Assembly: GCA_049316905.1 (NCBI GenBank)
Contig: JBMOJH010000002.1
Location: forward strand, 10,850-74,849
DNA length: 64,000 nucleotides
Source of the DNA: CAIPVR01 sp049316905
GTDB taxonomy: Bacteria; Actinomycetota; Acidimicrobiia; Acidimicrobiales; Microtrichaceae
Direction of reading: 5' to 3'
Each line of letters starts with the position of its first letter. Within the stretch, counting starts at the first letter, position 1. The position numbers and the translations under genes were made by a program. Below the pieces are notes generated by a model, which saw only the letters and a program-made list of their open reading frames with translations, ran no database searches and was not told the origin of the DNA. This document shows, in pieces, positions 41,935 to 49,750 of this stretch.

Positions 41935-41950
41935 TTGGACGATCGTCCAG
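41935..41950. promoter_or_regulatory. TetR operator, copy 1
   Basis: TTGGACGATCGTCCAG contains the perfect 14-bp palindrome TGGACGATCGTCCA (41936-41949). It overlaps the expected -35 position of the MFS gene, whose -10 is TAGCCT at 41926-41921. Confidence 0.75.
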
Positions 41951-41955
41951 TCTTA

Positions 41956-41971
41956 TTGGACGATCGGCCAA
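41956..41971. promoter_or_regulatory. TetR operator, copy 2
   Basis: TTGGACGATCGGCCAA repeats the first operator with one half-site change. The two centres are 21 bp apart, two helical turns, so two dimers would bind the same face of the DNA. It overlaps the -35 position of the tetR gene (-10 TAGGCT, 41990-41995). Confidence 0.75.
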
Positions 41972-42001
41972 TGTGCCCGGCGGGCGCCGTAGGCTGTCGT
42001 C

Positions 42002-42682
42002 GTGGTCCGGCGACGCCCCGAGGAACGACGCGAGGAGATCCTCCGCGCCGCGGGCGAGGTCGTCCTGCGGGAGGGCTTCGGCCGCACCAGCGCACGCGAG
42101 CTCGCCGCGGCCGTCGGGGTCTCCCCCGGCCTGCTGCACCACTACTTCCCGTCGATGGAGGAGGTCCTCGTGCGGGCCGTGCAGCTCTTCACCGACGAGG
42201 ACCTGGCCCAGCTCGCCGACGAGGTCGGCGAGGAGGAGGACGCCCCGGCGCTGGTCCGCCTCGACCGGGTGCTGCGTTGGTGCGTGCCCACGCCCGACGA
42301 CCCCGCCTGCCGGTTCTGGGTGGAGTCGTGGTCCGAGAGCCTCCGCAACCCCGGCGTCGCCGAGGCCACCCGCCACCTCAACGAGGTGTGGCACCGGGGG
42401 CTCACCGACCTGCTCACCGACGCCGCTGCCGACGGCGACGGGAGCTGCCCGGACCCGTCCGGGTCGGCCTGGCGGCTGCTGGCGCTGCTCGACGGACTGA
42501 CGGTGCAGGTGCTGGCCTACGGGAGCCTCGGGCCGGCCGAGCTCCTGGCCCAGGCCCGCGCCGCGGCGGAGATCGAGCTCGGGCTCGCGCCCGGCACGCT
42601 CGCCGGTCTCGAGCCCCACGGCGACGCCGGGTCCGAGGGCCACCGGCGCGTCCGCACCGATCGGGGTGGGGTCAGACCGTGA
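42002..42682 (+). CDS. TetR-family transcriptional repressor
   Basis: A 226-residue TetR protein. The DNA-binding domain is at the start: REEILRAAGEVVLREGFGRTSARELAAAVGVSPGLLHHYFPSMEEVL (about 10-56). The C-terminal ligand domain resembles BetI-like regulators (FWVESWSESLRNPGVAEATRHLNEVWHRGLTDLL). The GTG start at 42002 lies 6 nt after TAGGCT with no ribosome site, so leaderless. It probably represses itself and the divergent MFS gene through twin operators. The last 11 bp overlap apgM. Confidence 0.92.
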   Translation: MVRRRPEERREEILRAAGEVVLREGFGRTSARELAAAVGVSPGLLHHYFPSMEEVLVRAVQLFTDEDLAQLADEVGEEEDAPALVRLDRVLRWCVPTPDDPACRFWVESWSESLRNPGVAEATRHLNEVWHRGLTDLLTDAAADGDGSCPDPSGSAWRLLALLDGLTVQVLAYGSLGPAELLAQARAAAEIELGLAPGTLAGLEPHGDAGSEGHRRVRTDRGGVRP

Positions 42683-43844
42683 GCAGGTCGTCGAGCAGCT
42701 GGTGCGCCGCCACCACCGGCTCACCGGCCACGGCGGGTTCGGTGTAGAGGTCCGCACCGGACGCCTCGATCCCCTCCCCCACCAGCAGGTACGGGACCGG
42801 GTCGGGGGTGTGGGTGCGCAGCGCGAGCGGCGTGGCGTGGTCCGGCAGGAGCAGAAGGCGCCACGGCCCGCGGCGGTCGAGCCCGGCCACCAGGTCGGCG
42901 AGGATCTCGGCGTCCCAGCGTTCGAGGGAACGCACCTTCTCCTCGGCGTCGCCCGCGTGGCCGGCCTCGTCGGTGGCCTCCACGTGGATGACGAAGAGGT
43001 CGAGGCCGGCGTCGAGCCCCGCCAGCGCGGCGTCGCGCTGGGCGGCGTAGTCGGTGTCGTACCCGGCCGTGGCGCCGGCCACATCGGGCACCTCCATGTC
43101 GGTCAGCACCCCGAGTCCGCGCACCAGGTCGACCGCGGTCGTGATCCCGCCGCGCACGCCGTGCCGGGCGGTGAAGGCGGGCATCGTCGGCTGGAAGCCC
43201 TGGCCCCAGAGCCACACCTGGTTGGCGTCGAGCCCGGCGATCCCGGCGTCGCGGAGCACGTCGCGACTGGCCCGCATCACCTCGGCGACCCGCTCGGCCG
43301 CGGCGCCCGTGGGCCACACCGCGGGCCGTCCGGTGAGGTCGTGGGGCGGGACGCAGTCGGCGTCGATCCAGTCCGCGGGCGCCACCATGATGTGGCGGTA
43401 CTCCACGCCCGGGTGGAACTCCAGGCCCGAGCCGACCCCGCGGCCCAACGCGGCGTCGAGCGCCTCGATGGCGGTCGCGGCCACGGGCGTGGACGGGTGC
43501 CCACCCGCGAAGTCCACCATCGTGCCGTCGTCGCCGACCGTGACGAGGTTGCAGCGGTAGGCGAGGCGGTCCGCGGGCAGCTTCAGGCCGAGCGACGCGG
43601 CCTCGATCGGGGCGCGCCCGGTGTGGAACTCCGCCGGGTCGTAGCCGAGGATCGCCATGTTGCCGACGTCGCTGCCCGGGGGCATCCCCTCAGGGATCAC
43701 CGCGGCGCGGCCCACCCGGCCGCGGCGGCAGAGCTCGTCGAGCACCGGGGTGCGGGCGACCTCCAGCGGGGTGCGGCCGCCGAGGCCGTCGAAGGGCTCG
43801 TCGGCACAGCCGTCGGGGACGCAGACCACGTACTTCACGCCCAC
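42672..43844 (-). CDS. apgM: ApgM-type phosphoglycerate mutase homologue, probable homoserine kinase substitute
   Basis: A 390-residue alkaline-phosphatase-superfamily protein of the archaeal cofactor-independent phosphoglycerate mutase group. The metal and phosphate residues are visible: VPDGCADEP (Asp11), PPGSDVGNMAILGYDP with the catalytic Ser58, HVEATDEAGHAGD, and LLPDHATP. Members encoded next to threonine genes have been proposed to replace homoserine kinase. Here the gene follows thrC by 50 bp in an argS-lysA-hom-thrC order where relatives have thrB, and no GHMP-type ThrB is in the window. The step homoserine to O-phosphohomoserine is thus its likely job; mutase activity remains possible. 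Confidence 0.88.
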   Translation of the reverse strand: MGVKYVVCVPDGCADEPFDGLGGRTPLEVARTPVLDELCRRGRVGRAAVIPEGMPPGSDVGNMAILGYDPAEFHTGRAPIEAASLGLKLPADRLAYRCNLVTVGDDGTMVDFAGGHPSTPVAATAIEALDAALGRGVGSGLEFHPGVEYRHIMVAPADWIDADCVPPHDLTGRPAVWPTGAAAERVAEVMRASRDVLRDAGIAGLDANQVWLWGQGFQPTMPAFTARHGVRGGITTAVDLVRGLGVLTDMEVPDVAGATAGYDTDYAAQRDAALAGLDAGLDLFVIHVEATDEAGHAGDAEEKVRSLERWDAEILADLVAGLDRRGPWRLLLLPDHATPLALRTHTPDPVPYLLVGEGIEASGADLYTEPAVAGEPVVAAHQLLDDLLTV

Positions 43845-43894
43845 AGTCTGGCCCGCGGGCCCGGCCGCCTCGAAACGGGCCCGTCCGGGGCGCC

Positions 43895-45334
43895 TCAGGT
43901 GCGGAGCTCGCCCCGCACCAGCGCCTGGACCGCGGCGAGGTCGGCCGGCACGTGCTCCACCCGCTCGGGGCGCTCGTACAGGTCCGCGAGGTGCGCCGGC
44001 AGGTCGGGGCGCACGCCGACCGCCGCCTCAACGGCGTCGGGGAACTTCGCCGGATGGGCGGTCGCGAGGCACACCACCGGCACCGACGGGTCGGCCAGCA
44101 CGCCGTCGGCCACGAGCTGCTCGGCCACCCCGATCCCCACCGCGGTGTGCGGATCGACCAGCACGCCGGTGCGGTCGAGGAGCGCTCGGATCACCGCCGC
44201 GGCCGACTCGTCGTCGAGGCGGGCCGCGTCGAACTCGCCGCGCAGCGCGTCGAGGACCGCGGCCGGCACCGACACGGTGCCGTCGCTGCGAAACCGCGCC
44301 ATGAGGTCCGCGAGCGCGGCGCCGTCGCGGTCGAGGCGCTCGAACAGCAGGCGCTCCAGGTTCGACGACACCTGGATGTCCATCGACGGGCTGGTCGTGG
44401 GCACCACCTCGGTCACCGTCATGGTGCCCGTGGACAGGAAGCGGGTGAGGATGTCGTTGCGGTTGGAGGCCACCACGAGGCGATCCACCGGCAGGCCCAT
44501 GGCCTTCGCGGCCCAGCCGGCGAGGATGTTGCCGAAGTTGCCGGTGGGCACGACGAAGCTCACCGGGCCGCCGTCGGGGGCCACCGCGAGGTGGGCGGTC
44601 ACGTAGTAGACGATCTGCGCCATCACGCGGGCCCAGTTGATGGAGTTCACCGCGGAGAGCCGCACCTCCTCGCGGAACGGCTCGTCGGCGAACGCGGCCT
44701 TCACCAGGTCCTGGCAGTCGTCGAACGTGCCGGGCACCGCGATCGCGTGCGCGTTGGCGGCACCGAGCGTGGTCATCTGGCGGCGCTGCACCTCGCTGGT
44801 GCGGCCGTCCGGGAAGAGGATGAAGATGTCGACCCGGTCCCGACCCGCGCACGCGTGCATGGCCGCGGAGCCGGTGTCGCCGGACGTGGCGCCGAGCACG
44901 CAGATCCGGCCGTCGCGTTCGGTCAGCACGTGGTCGAACAGGCGGCCGACGAGCTGGAGCGCCACGTCCTTGAACGCGAGCGTCGGGCCCCGGTCGAGCT
45001 CGAGCAGGTGCAGCGGCACGGCCCCCGCGGGCCCCGCGACGTCACCGAGCGGGCGGACCGGACAGACGTCCGGCGTGTCGAAGGTGGCGTACGCGTCCGC
45101 CACGATCGCCTCGAAGGCGGCCCGGTCGAGGCCATCCCCCTCGCTGCCGGCCACGAAGGGCCACATCACCTCGACCGCCACCTCGGGATACGGGCGGCCG
45201 CGGAGCTCCTCGAGTGGCGGCAGCGCCGGCCACTCCGCCGGCACGTACAGGCCGCCGTCGGCGGCCAGCCCCGCGAGGAGCACGTCCGCGAAGCCCAGCT
45301 CGGGGGCGGTGCCCCGGGTGGAGACGTAGCGCAC
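43895..45334 (-). CDS. thrC: threonine synthase
   Basis: A 479-residue PLP enzyme making threonine from O-phosphohomoserine. The PLP lysine is Lys122 in PTLAFKDVALQ. GATSGDTGSAA (about 147-157) and PTGNFGNILAGW bind the cofactor phosphate. Its length and opening MRYVSTRGTAPELGFADVLLAGLA place it with the longer E. coli/yeast-like class. It starts 2 nt after the hom stop, so translation is tightly coupled. Confidence 0.95.
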   Translation of the reverse strand: MRYVSTRGTAPELGFADVLLAGLAADGGLYVPAEWPALPPLEELRGRPYPEVAVEVMWPFVAGSEGDGLDRAAFEAIVADAYATFDTPDVCPVRPLGDVAGPAGAVPLHLLELDRGPTLAFKDVALQLVGRLFDHVLTERDGRICVLGATSGDTGSAAMHACAGRDRVDIFILFPDGRTSEVQRRQMTTLGAANAHAIAVPGTFDDCQDLVKAAFADEPFREEVRLSAVNSINWARVMAQIVYYVTAHLAVAPDGGPVSFVVPTGNFGNILAGWAAKAMGLPVDRLVVASNRNDILTRFLSTGTMTVTEVVPTTSPSMDIQVSSNLERLLFERLDRDGAALADLMARFRSDGTVSVPAAVLDALRGEFDAARLDDESAAAVIRALLDRTGVLVDPHTAVGIGVAEQLVADGVLADPSVPVVCLATAHPAKFPDAVEAAVGVRPDLPAHLADLYERPERVEHVPADLAAVQALVRGELRT

Positions 45335-45336
45335 GC

Positions 45337-46656
45337 TCAGCCCTGGCCGATGACGCGCAGGACCGAGCCGACGCTGCGCACCACGTCCAGGCCCCGCAGG
45401 GCGTGGAGGGTGGCCCGCACGTCGGCCTCGCGGGCCGCGTGCGTGATGAACATCAGCCGGGCGGAGCCGTCGGCGAGGTCGTCGTCGTCCGTGGCGGCCT
45501 CCTGCTCCATCGACCGGATCGACACGCCGTGCTCACCGAACACCGCGGCCACCGCGGCGAGCACGCCGGGCCGGTCCCACACCTCGAGGGTCAGGTAGAA
45601 CGCGGACGCCAGGTCGTCGATGGGCCGCAGCGTGGCCGCGCCGAACGTGCCGAGCGAGGCGTGCGTGCCCTTCGCGAGGTTGGCCGCCGCGTCGATCACG
45701 TCGCCGAGCACCGCGGAGGCCGTGGGGAAGCCGCCGGCGCCCCGGCCGTAGAACATCAGGTCGCCCACCGCGGCGCCCTCCACGAAGACCGCGTTGAAGC
45801 TGTCGCGCACGGAGGCGAGCGGGTGGGTGTTCGGCACCATCGCCGGGTGCACCCGCACCGCGACGGCACCGTCGTCGAAGCGCTCCACGACGGCCAGCAG
45901 CTTCACCTGGTGGTCGAGGCGTCGGGCGTGGTCGATGTCGGCGGGCGTCACGCCGGCGATGCCCTCGTGGTACACGTCGCCCGCGACCACCTTCACGCCG
46001 AAGGCGATGCTGGCGATGATCGCCGCCTTGGCCCCGGCGTCGAAGCCCTCCACGTCCGCGGTGGGGTCGCGCTCGGCGTACCCCAGGCTCTGCGCCTCGG
46101 CGAGGGCCTCGGCGTAGGACCAGCCCTCCTCGGTCATCTTCGTGAGGATGTAGTTGGTGGTCCCGTTGACGATCCCCATCACGCGGGTGACGTCCTCACC
46201 GACCAGCGACTCGCGGAGCGGCCGCACGAGGGGGATGCCACCGGCCACGGCCGCCTCGAACAGCAGGTCCACCCCGGCCGACTCGGCCACGGCGAACAGC
46301 TCGGCGCCCACGTTCGCGAGCAGCTCCTTGTTCGCGGTCACCACGGGCTTGCCGGCCTTCAGCGCCTCGACGATCAGCTCGCGGGCCGGCTCGATGCCGC
46401 CGATCACCTCCACCACGAGGTCGACCGACGGGTCCGTCACCACCGCGCGGGCGTCGGTGGTGAGCACGTCCGCGGGCAGCTCCACCTCGCGCTCCTTGGA
46501 GGTGGAGCGCACCGCCACCCGGGCGATCCGCAGGCGGAGGCCGGTGCGGGCGGCGATCTCGTCGCCCCGGTCGGCCACCAGGGACACCAGCGCGGCGCCC
46601 ACGTTGCCGCAGCCCAGCAGGCCGATGGAGACGGTGCGTTCGGTCAGGTCGCTCAC
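45337..46656 (-). CDS. hom: homoserine dehydrogenase with C-terminal ACT domain
   Basis: A 439-residue enzyme reducing aspartate semialdehyde to homoserine with NAD(P)H. SIGLLGCGNVGAALVSL is the dinucleotide fold, NKELLAN and MGIVNGTTNYILTKM form the catalytic core, and GYAERDPTADVEGFDAGAKAAI is the family signature. The last 85 residues (FYLTLEVWDRPGVLAAVAAVFGEHGVSIRSMEQ) are an ACT domain for threonine feedback. The standard actinobacterial layout, without a fused aspartate kinase. Confidence 0.96.
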   Translation of the reverse strand: MSDLTERTVSIGLLGCGNVGAALVSLVADRGDEIAARTGLRLRIARVAVRSTSKEREVELPADVLTTDARAVVTDPSVDLVVEVIGGIEPARELIVEALKAGKPVVTANKELLANVGAELFAVAESAGVDLLFEAAVAGGIPLVRPLRESLVGEDVTRVMGIVNGTTNYILTKMTEEGWSYAEALAEAQSLGYAERDPTADVEGFDAGAKAAIIASIAFGVKVVAGDVYHEGIAGVTPADIDHARRLDHQVKLLAVVERFDDGAVAVRVHPAMVPNTHPLASVRDSFNAVFVEGAAVGDLMFYGRGAGGFPTASAVLGDVIDAAANLAKGTHASLGTFGAATLRPIDDLASAFYLTLEVWDRPGVLAAVAAVFGEHGVSIRSMEQEAATDDDDLADGSARLMFITHAAREADVRATLHALRGLDVVRSVGSVLRVIGQG

Positions 46657-46698
46657 GGGCCCACGCTACCGGTGGCCCCCCGGACCGGACGACCCCGA

Positions 46699-47973
46699 TC
46701 AGCCCACGTCGGTGCGCAGCAGGTCGTCGTGGGTCTCCCGGCGCACCACCAGGCGGGCGTCGCCGTCGCGCACGAACACCACCGCGGGGCGGGGGACCTT
46801 GTTGTAGTTCGACCCCATCGAGTGGCCGTAGGCACCGGTGACCGGGGTGGCGATCACGTCGCCCACCGCCACGTCCGCGGGCACCAGACCCTCCCGCACG
46901 AGCAGGTCGCCGGACTCGCAGTGCTTTCCCACGAGGCGGATCGGCATCTCCCGCCGCGACGTGGCGGCGCGGGGCAGGAACGTCTCGTAGCCGCTGCCGT
47001 ACAGGACCGGCCGGGGGTTGTCGCTCATGCCGCCGTCCACCGCCACGTACGTGCGGACGCCCGGGATGAACTTCACGGTCCCCACCGTGTAGAGGGTGAC
47101 CGCGGCACCGGCCACCACGGCCCGGCCCGGCTCTGCCGCAATCGACGCGGTGATGCCGGCCTCACGGCACGCGGCCAGCACGGCGGTGCCCCATTCGGTG
47201 ATCGACGGCGCCTCCTCGCCCGCGAGGTAGGCCACGCCGAGCCCGCCGCCCACCACGAGCTCGGGCAGGTCGGCCTGCACCACGAACGGCGCCACCGCGG
47301 CGAGGCCGTCGAGGAAGTTCGCCACGCTGAACACCTGCGACCCGATGTGCAGGTGCAGGCCCATCAGGTCCACCGCGGCGGAGGCGCGTGCCCGGGTGAC
47401 CGCGTCGTCGGCCTGGCCGGTGGGGAGCGGGAACCCGAACTTGGAGTCGAGGTTGCCGGTGCGCACGTGCTCGTGGGTGTGCACCTCGATGCCGGGGTTC
47501 ACCCGGAGCAGCACGCCCGGCACGGGCAGGCCCTCCGCGACGAGCGCCTCGATCCGGTCGAGCTCGTCGTCGCTGTCCACCACGATCCGCCCGACGCCCA
47601 CCTCGAGGGCCCGGCGGAGCTCCGCGGTGGACTTGTTGTTGCCGTGCAGGACGAGGCGGTCCGCGGGCACCCCTGCCGCGAGGGCGACGTGCAACTCGCC
47701 CCCGGTGGCCACGTCGAGGCGCATGCCCTCGGAGTGGGCCAGGCGCGCCATCGCCCGGCACAGGAAGGCCTTCGTGGCGTAGATCGCGCCGTCGGGCCCG
47801 AACGTGGCCACGGCCTCCCGGCAGCGGGCACGGAGGTGCTCCTCGTCGTACACGAAGAGCGGCGTGCCGAACTCGAGGGCGAGGTCGAGCAGGTCGACCC
47901 CGCCGATCGACAGGCGCCCGTCGGGGCCGGCGACGGACGTGTCGGGCAGCAGCCCGAACGGCAGCGGCTGCAC
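46699..47973 (-). CDS. lysA: diaminopimelate decarboxylase
   Basis: A 424-residue PLP enzyme giving L-lysine from meso-diaminopimelate. The PLP lysine is Lys68 (IYATKAFLC), HIGSQ and EPGRAVVAGA bind the cofactor, and CESGDLL carries the active-site Cys of the partner subunit. The start GTG at 47973 is the first start codon after the argS stop that leads into the conserved SIGGVDLLDLALEFGTPLFVYDE. It has long N-terminal sequence typical of actinobacterial LysA. Confidence 0.95.
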   Translation of the reverse strand: MQPLPFGLLPDTSVAGPDGRLSIGGVDLLDLALEFGTPLFVYDEEHLRARCREAVATFGPDGAIYATKAFLCRAMARLAHSEGMRLDVATGGELHVALAAGVPADRLVLHGNNKSTAELRRALEVGVGRIVVDSDDELDRIEALVAEGLPVPGVLLRVNPGIEVHTHEHVRTGNLDSKFGFPLPTGQADDAVTRARASAAVDLMGLHLHIGSQVFSVANFLDGLAAVAPFVVQADLPELVVGGGLGVAYLAGEEAPSITEWGTAVLAACREAGITASIAAEPGRAVVAGAAVTLYTVGTVKFIPGVRTYVAVDGGMSDNPRPVLYGSGYETFLPRAATSRREMPIRLVGKHCESGDLLVREGLVPADVAVGDVIATPVTGAYGHSMGSNYNKVPRPAVVFVRDGDARLVVRRETHDDLLRTDVG

Positions 47974-47978
47974 CGCGC

Positions 47979-49577
47979 CTACATCCGCTCCGGGGCCGAC
48001 ACGCCGAGCAGGCCCAGCCCGTTGCGCAGCCCCACCCCGGCGGCCTCGGCCAACCACCAGCGGGCCTGCCGGAGCGGCTCGGGCGTGTCGGGGTGCAGGA
48101 TCGGGCAGTCGTGGTAGAAGCCGTGCACCGACCCGGCCAGCTCCCGCACCCAGGTGGTCACCTTGTGGGGCGCCCGCTCCCGGGCCGCGAGCTCGACCAC
48201 CTCGGGGAACACGTTCAGGTCGCGGAGGATCTCGAGCTCCCGCTCGTGCACGAGCAGCGACAGGTCCGCCTGCTCCAGCGGGAACCGCTCCATTCCGCGC
48301 TCCGCGGCCACCCGACCGATCGAGTTGATCCGGGCGTTGGCCATCTGGACGTAGAAGACCGGGTTCTCGTTCGACTGGCTCACCACCAGGTCCAGATCGA
48401 CCGTCTGCGGCGAGTCGACCGACTGCAGCAGGTAGGTGAGGCGCACCGCGTCGGGGCCCACCTCGTCGATGAGGTCCCGCAGGGTGATGAGGTCACCGGA
48501 CCGCTTGGAGATCTTCACCTCCTCACCGCCGCGCTCGAGGCGCACGAGCTGGGTGATGACCACCTCGAGGTCCGCCGGGTCGTGGCCGAGGGACTGGATG
48601 GCCGCCTTCATCCGCGGCACGTAGCCGTGGTGGTCCGCGCCCCACACGTTGATCAGCAGGTCGTAGCCGCGGGCGAACTTGTCGCGGTGGTAGGAGATGT
48701 CGGGCAGGAGGTAGGTGACCTCACCGTCGCTCTTGACCAGCACCCGGTCCTTGTCGTCGCCGAAGTCGGTGGAGCGCAACCAGGTGGCGCCGTCCGCGTC
48801 GTAGGCCACGCCGCGCTCACGCAGGTCCGCGAGCGTGGCGTCGATCGCTCCGGAGTTCACCATCGTGCGCTCGGAGAACCAGGCGTCGAACACCACACCG
48901 AGGGCGGCGAGCACCTCCTGCTGGTCGAGCAGGGCCCGGGCCTCGCCCCAGATCAGCGGGTCCTCCCCGTCGGGCATCTCCTCGGCCCACTCGGTGATGT
49001 ACTCACCCTGGTAGCCGCCCTCCGGCGGCTCCCGGCCGGCCTTCCGCGCGCCGAGGGAGTCGGCGAAGGTCTGCATCTGCACACCGCGGTCGTTGACGTA
49101 GAACTCCTCGGTCACCTCGTGACCGCTGTACGCGAGCAGGCGGGCGAGGGCGTCGCCGTAGGTGGCGCCGCGGGCGTGACCCGCGTGCACCGGCCCCGTG
49201 GGGTTGGCCGACACGTACTCCACGAGCACCTTGCGGCCGGCGCCGAGCGAGCTGCGGCCATGGTCGGGCCCGGCGGCCAGGACCGCGGGCACCTGCTCCT
49301 GCAGCCACGCAGGGGCGAGCCGGAAGTTCACGAAGCCGGGGCCCGCCACCTCGACGGCCGTGACGTGCCGGGGCGGCGCGGCGTTCAGGGCGTCGGCCAG
49401 CTGCTGGGCGAGCTCCCTCGGGTTGCGGCCCGCGGCCTTCGCGCTGGCGAGGGCCACGTTCGAGGAGAAGTCGCCGTGCTCCCGACGGGCCGGCTGCTCG
49501 AGCTGGATCTCGGCGGGCGGCTGGACACCCAGGCCCACGAGGGCGTCGCGCAGTGCGGGGATCAGGACGTCTCGCAT
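47979..49577 (-). CDS. argS: arginyl-tRNA synthetase
   Basis: A 532-residue class I synthetase. The HIGH-like motif is HAGH (131-134, after SANPTGPV), and the KMSKS-like loop is KISKRSG. The N-terminal Add1 domain (EHGDFSSNVALASAKAAGRNPRELAQ) and the C-terminal anticodon-binding domain are complete, ending GLGLLGVSAPERM. First gene of the argS-lysA-hom-thrC-apgM unit. It is divergent from a tRNA-Arg gene about 100 bp away. Confidence 0.96.
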   Translation of the reverse strand: MRDVLIPALRDALVGLGVQPPAEIQLEQPARREHGDFSSNVALASAKAAGRNPRELAQQLADALNAAPPRHVTAVEVAGPGFVNFRLAPAWLQEQVPAVLAAGPDHGRSSLGAGRKVLVEYVSANPTGPVHAGHARGATYGDALARLLAYSGHEVTEEFYVNDRGVQMQTFADSLGARKAGREPPEGGYQGEYITEWAEEMPDGEDPLIWGEARALLDQQEVLAALGVVFDAWFSERTMVNSGAIDATLADLRERGVAYDADGATWLRSTDFGDDKDRVLVKSDGEVTYLLPDISYHRDKFARGYDLLINVWGADHHGYVPRMKAAIQSLGHDPADLEVVITQLVRLERGGEEVKISKRSGDLITLRDLIDEVGPDAVRLTYLLQSVDSPQTVDLDLVVSQSNENPVFYVQMANARINSIGRVAAERGMERFPLEQADLSLLVHERELEILRDLNVFPEVVELAARERAPHKVTTWVRELAGSVHGFYHDCPILHPDTPEPLRQARWWLAEAAGVGLRNGLGLLGVSAPERM

Positions 49578-49674
49578 GCTCGGGGCAACTCCGGGTCGGG
49601 AGCGCCGAGCGTACCGTCGGGCGGCACCGCCCTCCGAACCGGCTACGGTGTCCCGGTCCCGGCACGCCGGGCAC

Positions 49675-49746
49675 GCCCCCGTAGCTCAGGGGATAGAGCA
49701 GCGGCCTCCGGAGCCGTGTGCGCAGGTTCGAATCCTGCCGGGGGCG
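49675..49746 (+). tRNA. tRNA-Arg (anticodon CCG)
   Basis: A complete cloverleaf. Acceptor GCCCCCG (49675-49681) pairs with CGGGGGC (49739-49745). The D arm is GCTCAGGGGATAGAGC. The anticodon stem GCGGC/GCCGT encloses CTCCGGA with anticodon CCG at 49708-49710. The T arm is GCAGG-TTCGAAT-CCTGC. CCA is not encoded. It reads CGG, a frequent Arg codon at this GC content. A -10-like TACGGT lies at 49644-49649. Confidence 0.97.
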
Positions 49747-49750
49747 CTCT

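Noticed and set aside
42672..43844. Assigning apgM simply as glycolytic phosphoglycerate mutase
   Set aside because: Sequence allows it, but the gene order replaces thrB exactly; I kept both possibilities with homoserine kinase as the favoured role.
49675..49746. tRNA gene as a mobile-element attachment site
   Set aside because: No integrase or direct repeat of the tRNA 3' end is present on either side; flanking genes are housekeeping.
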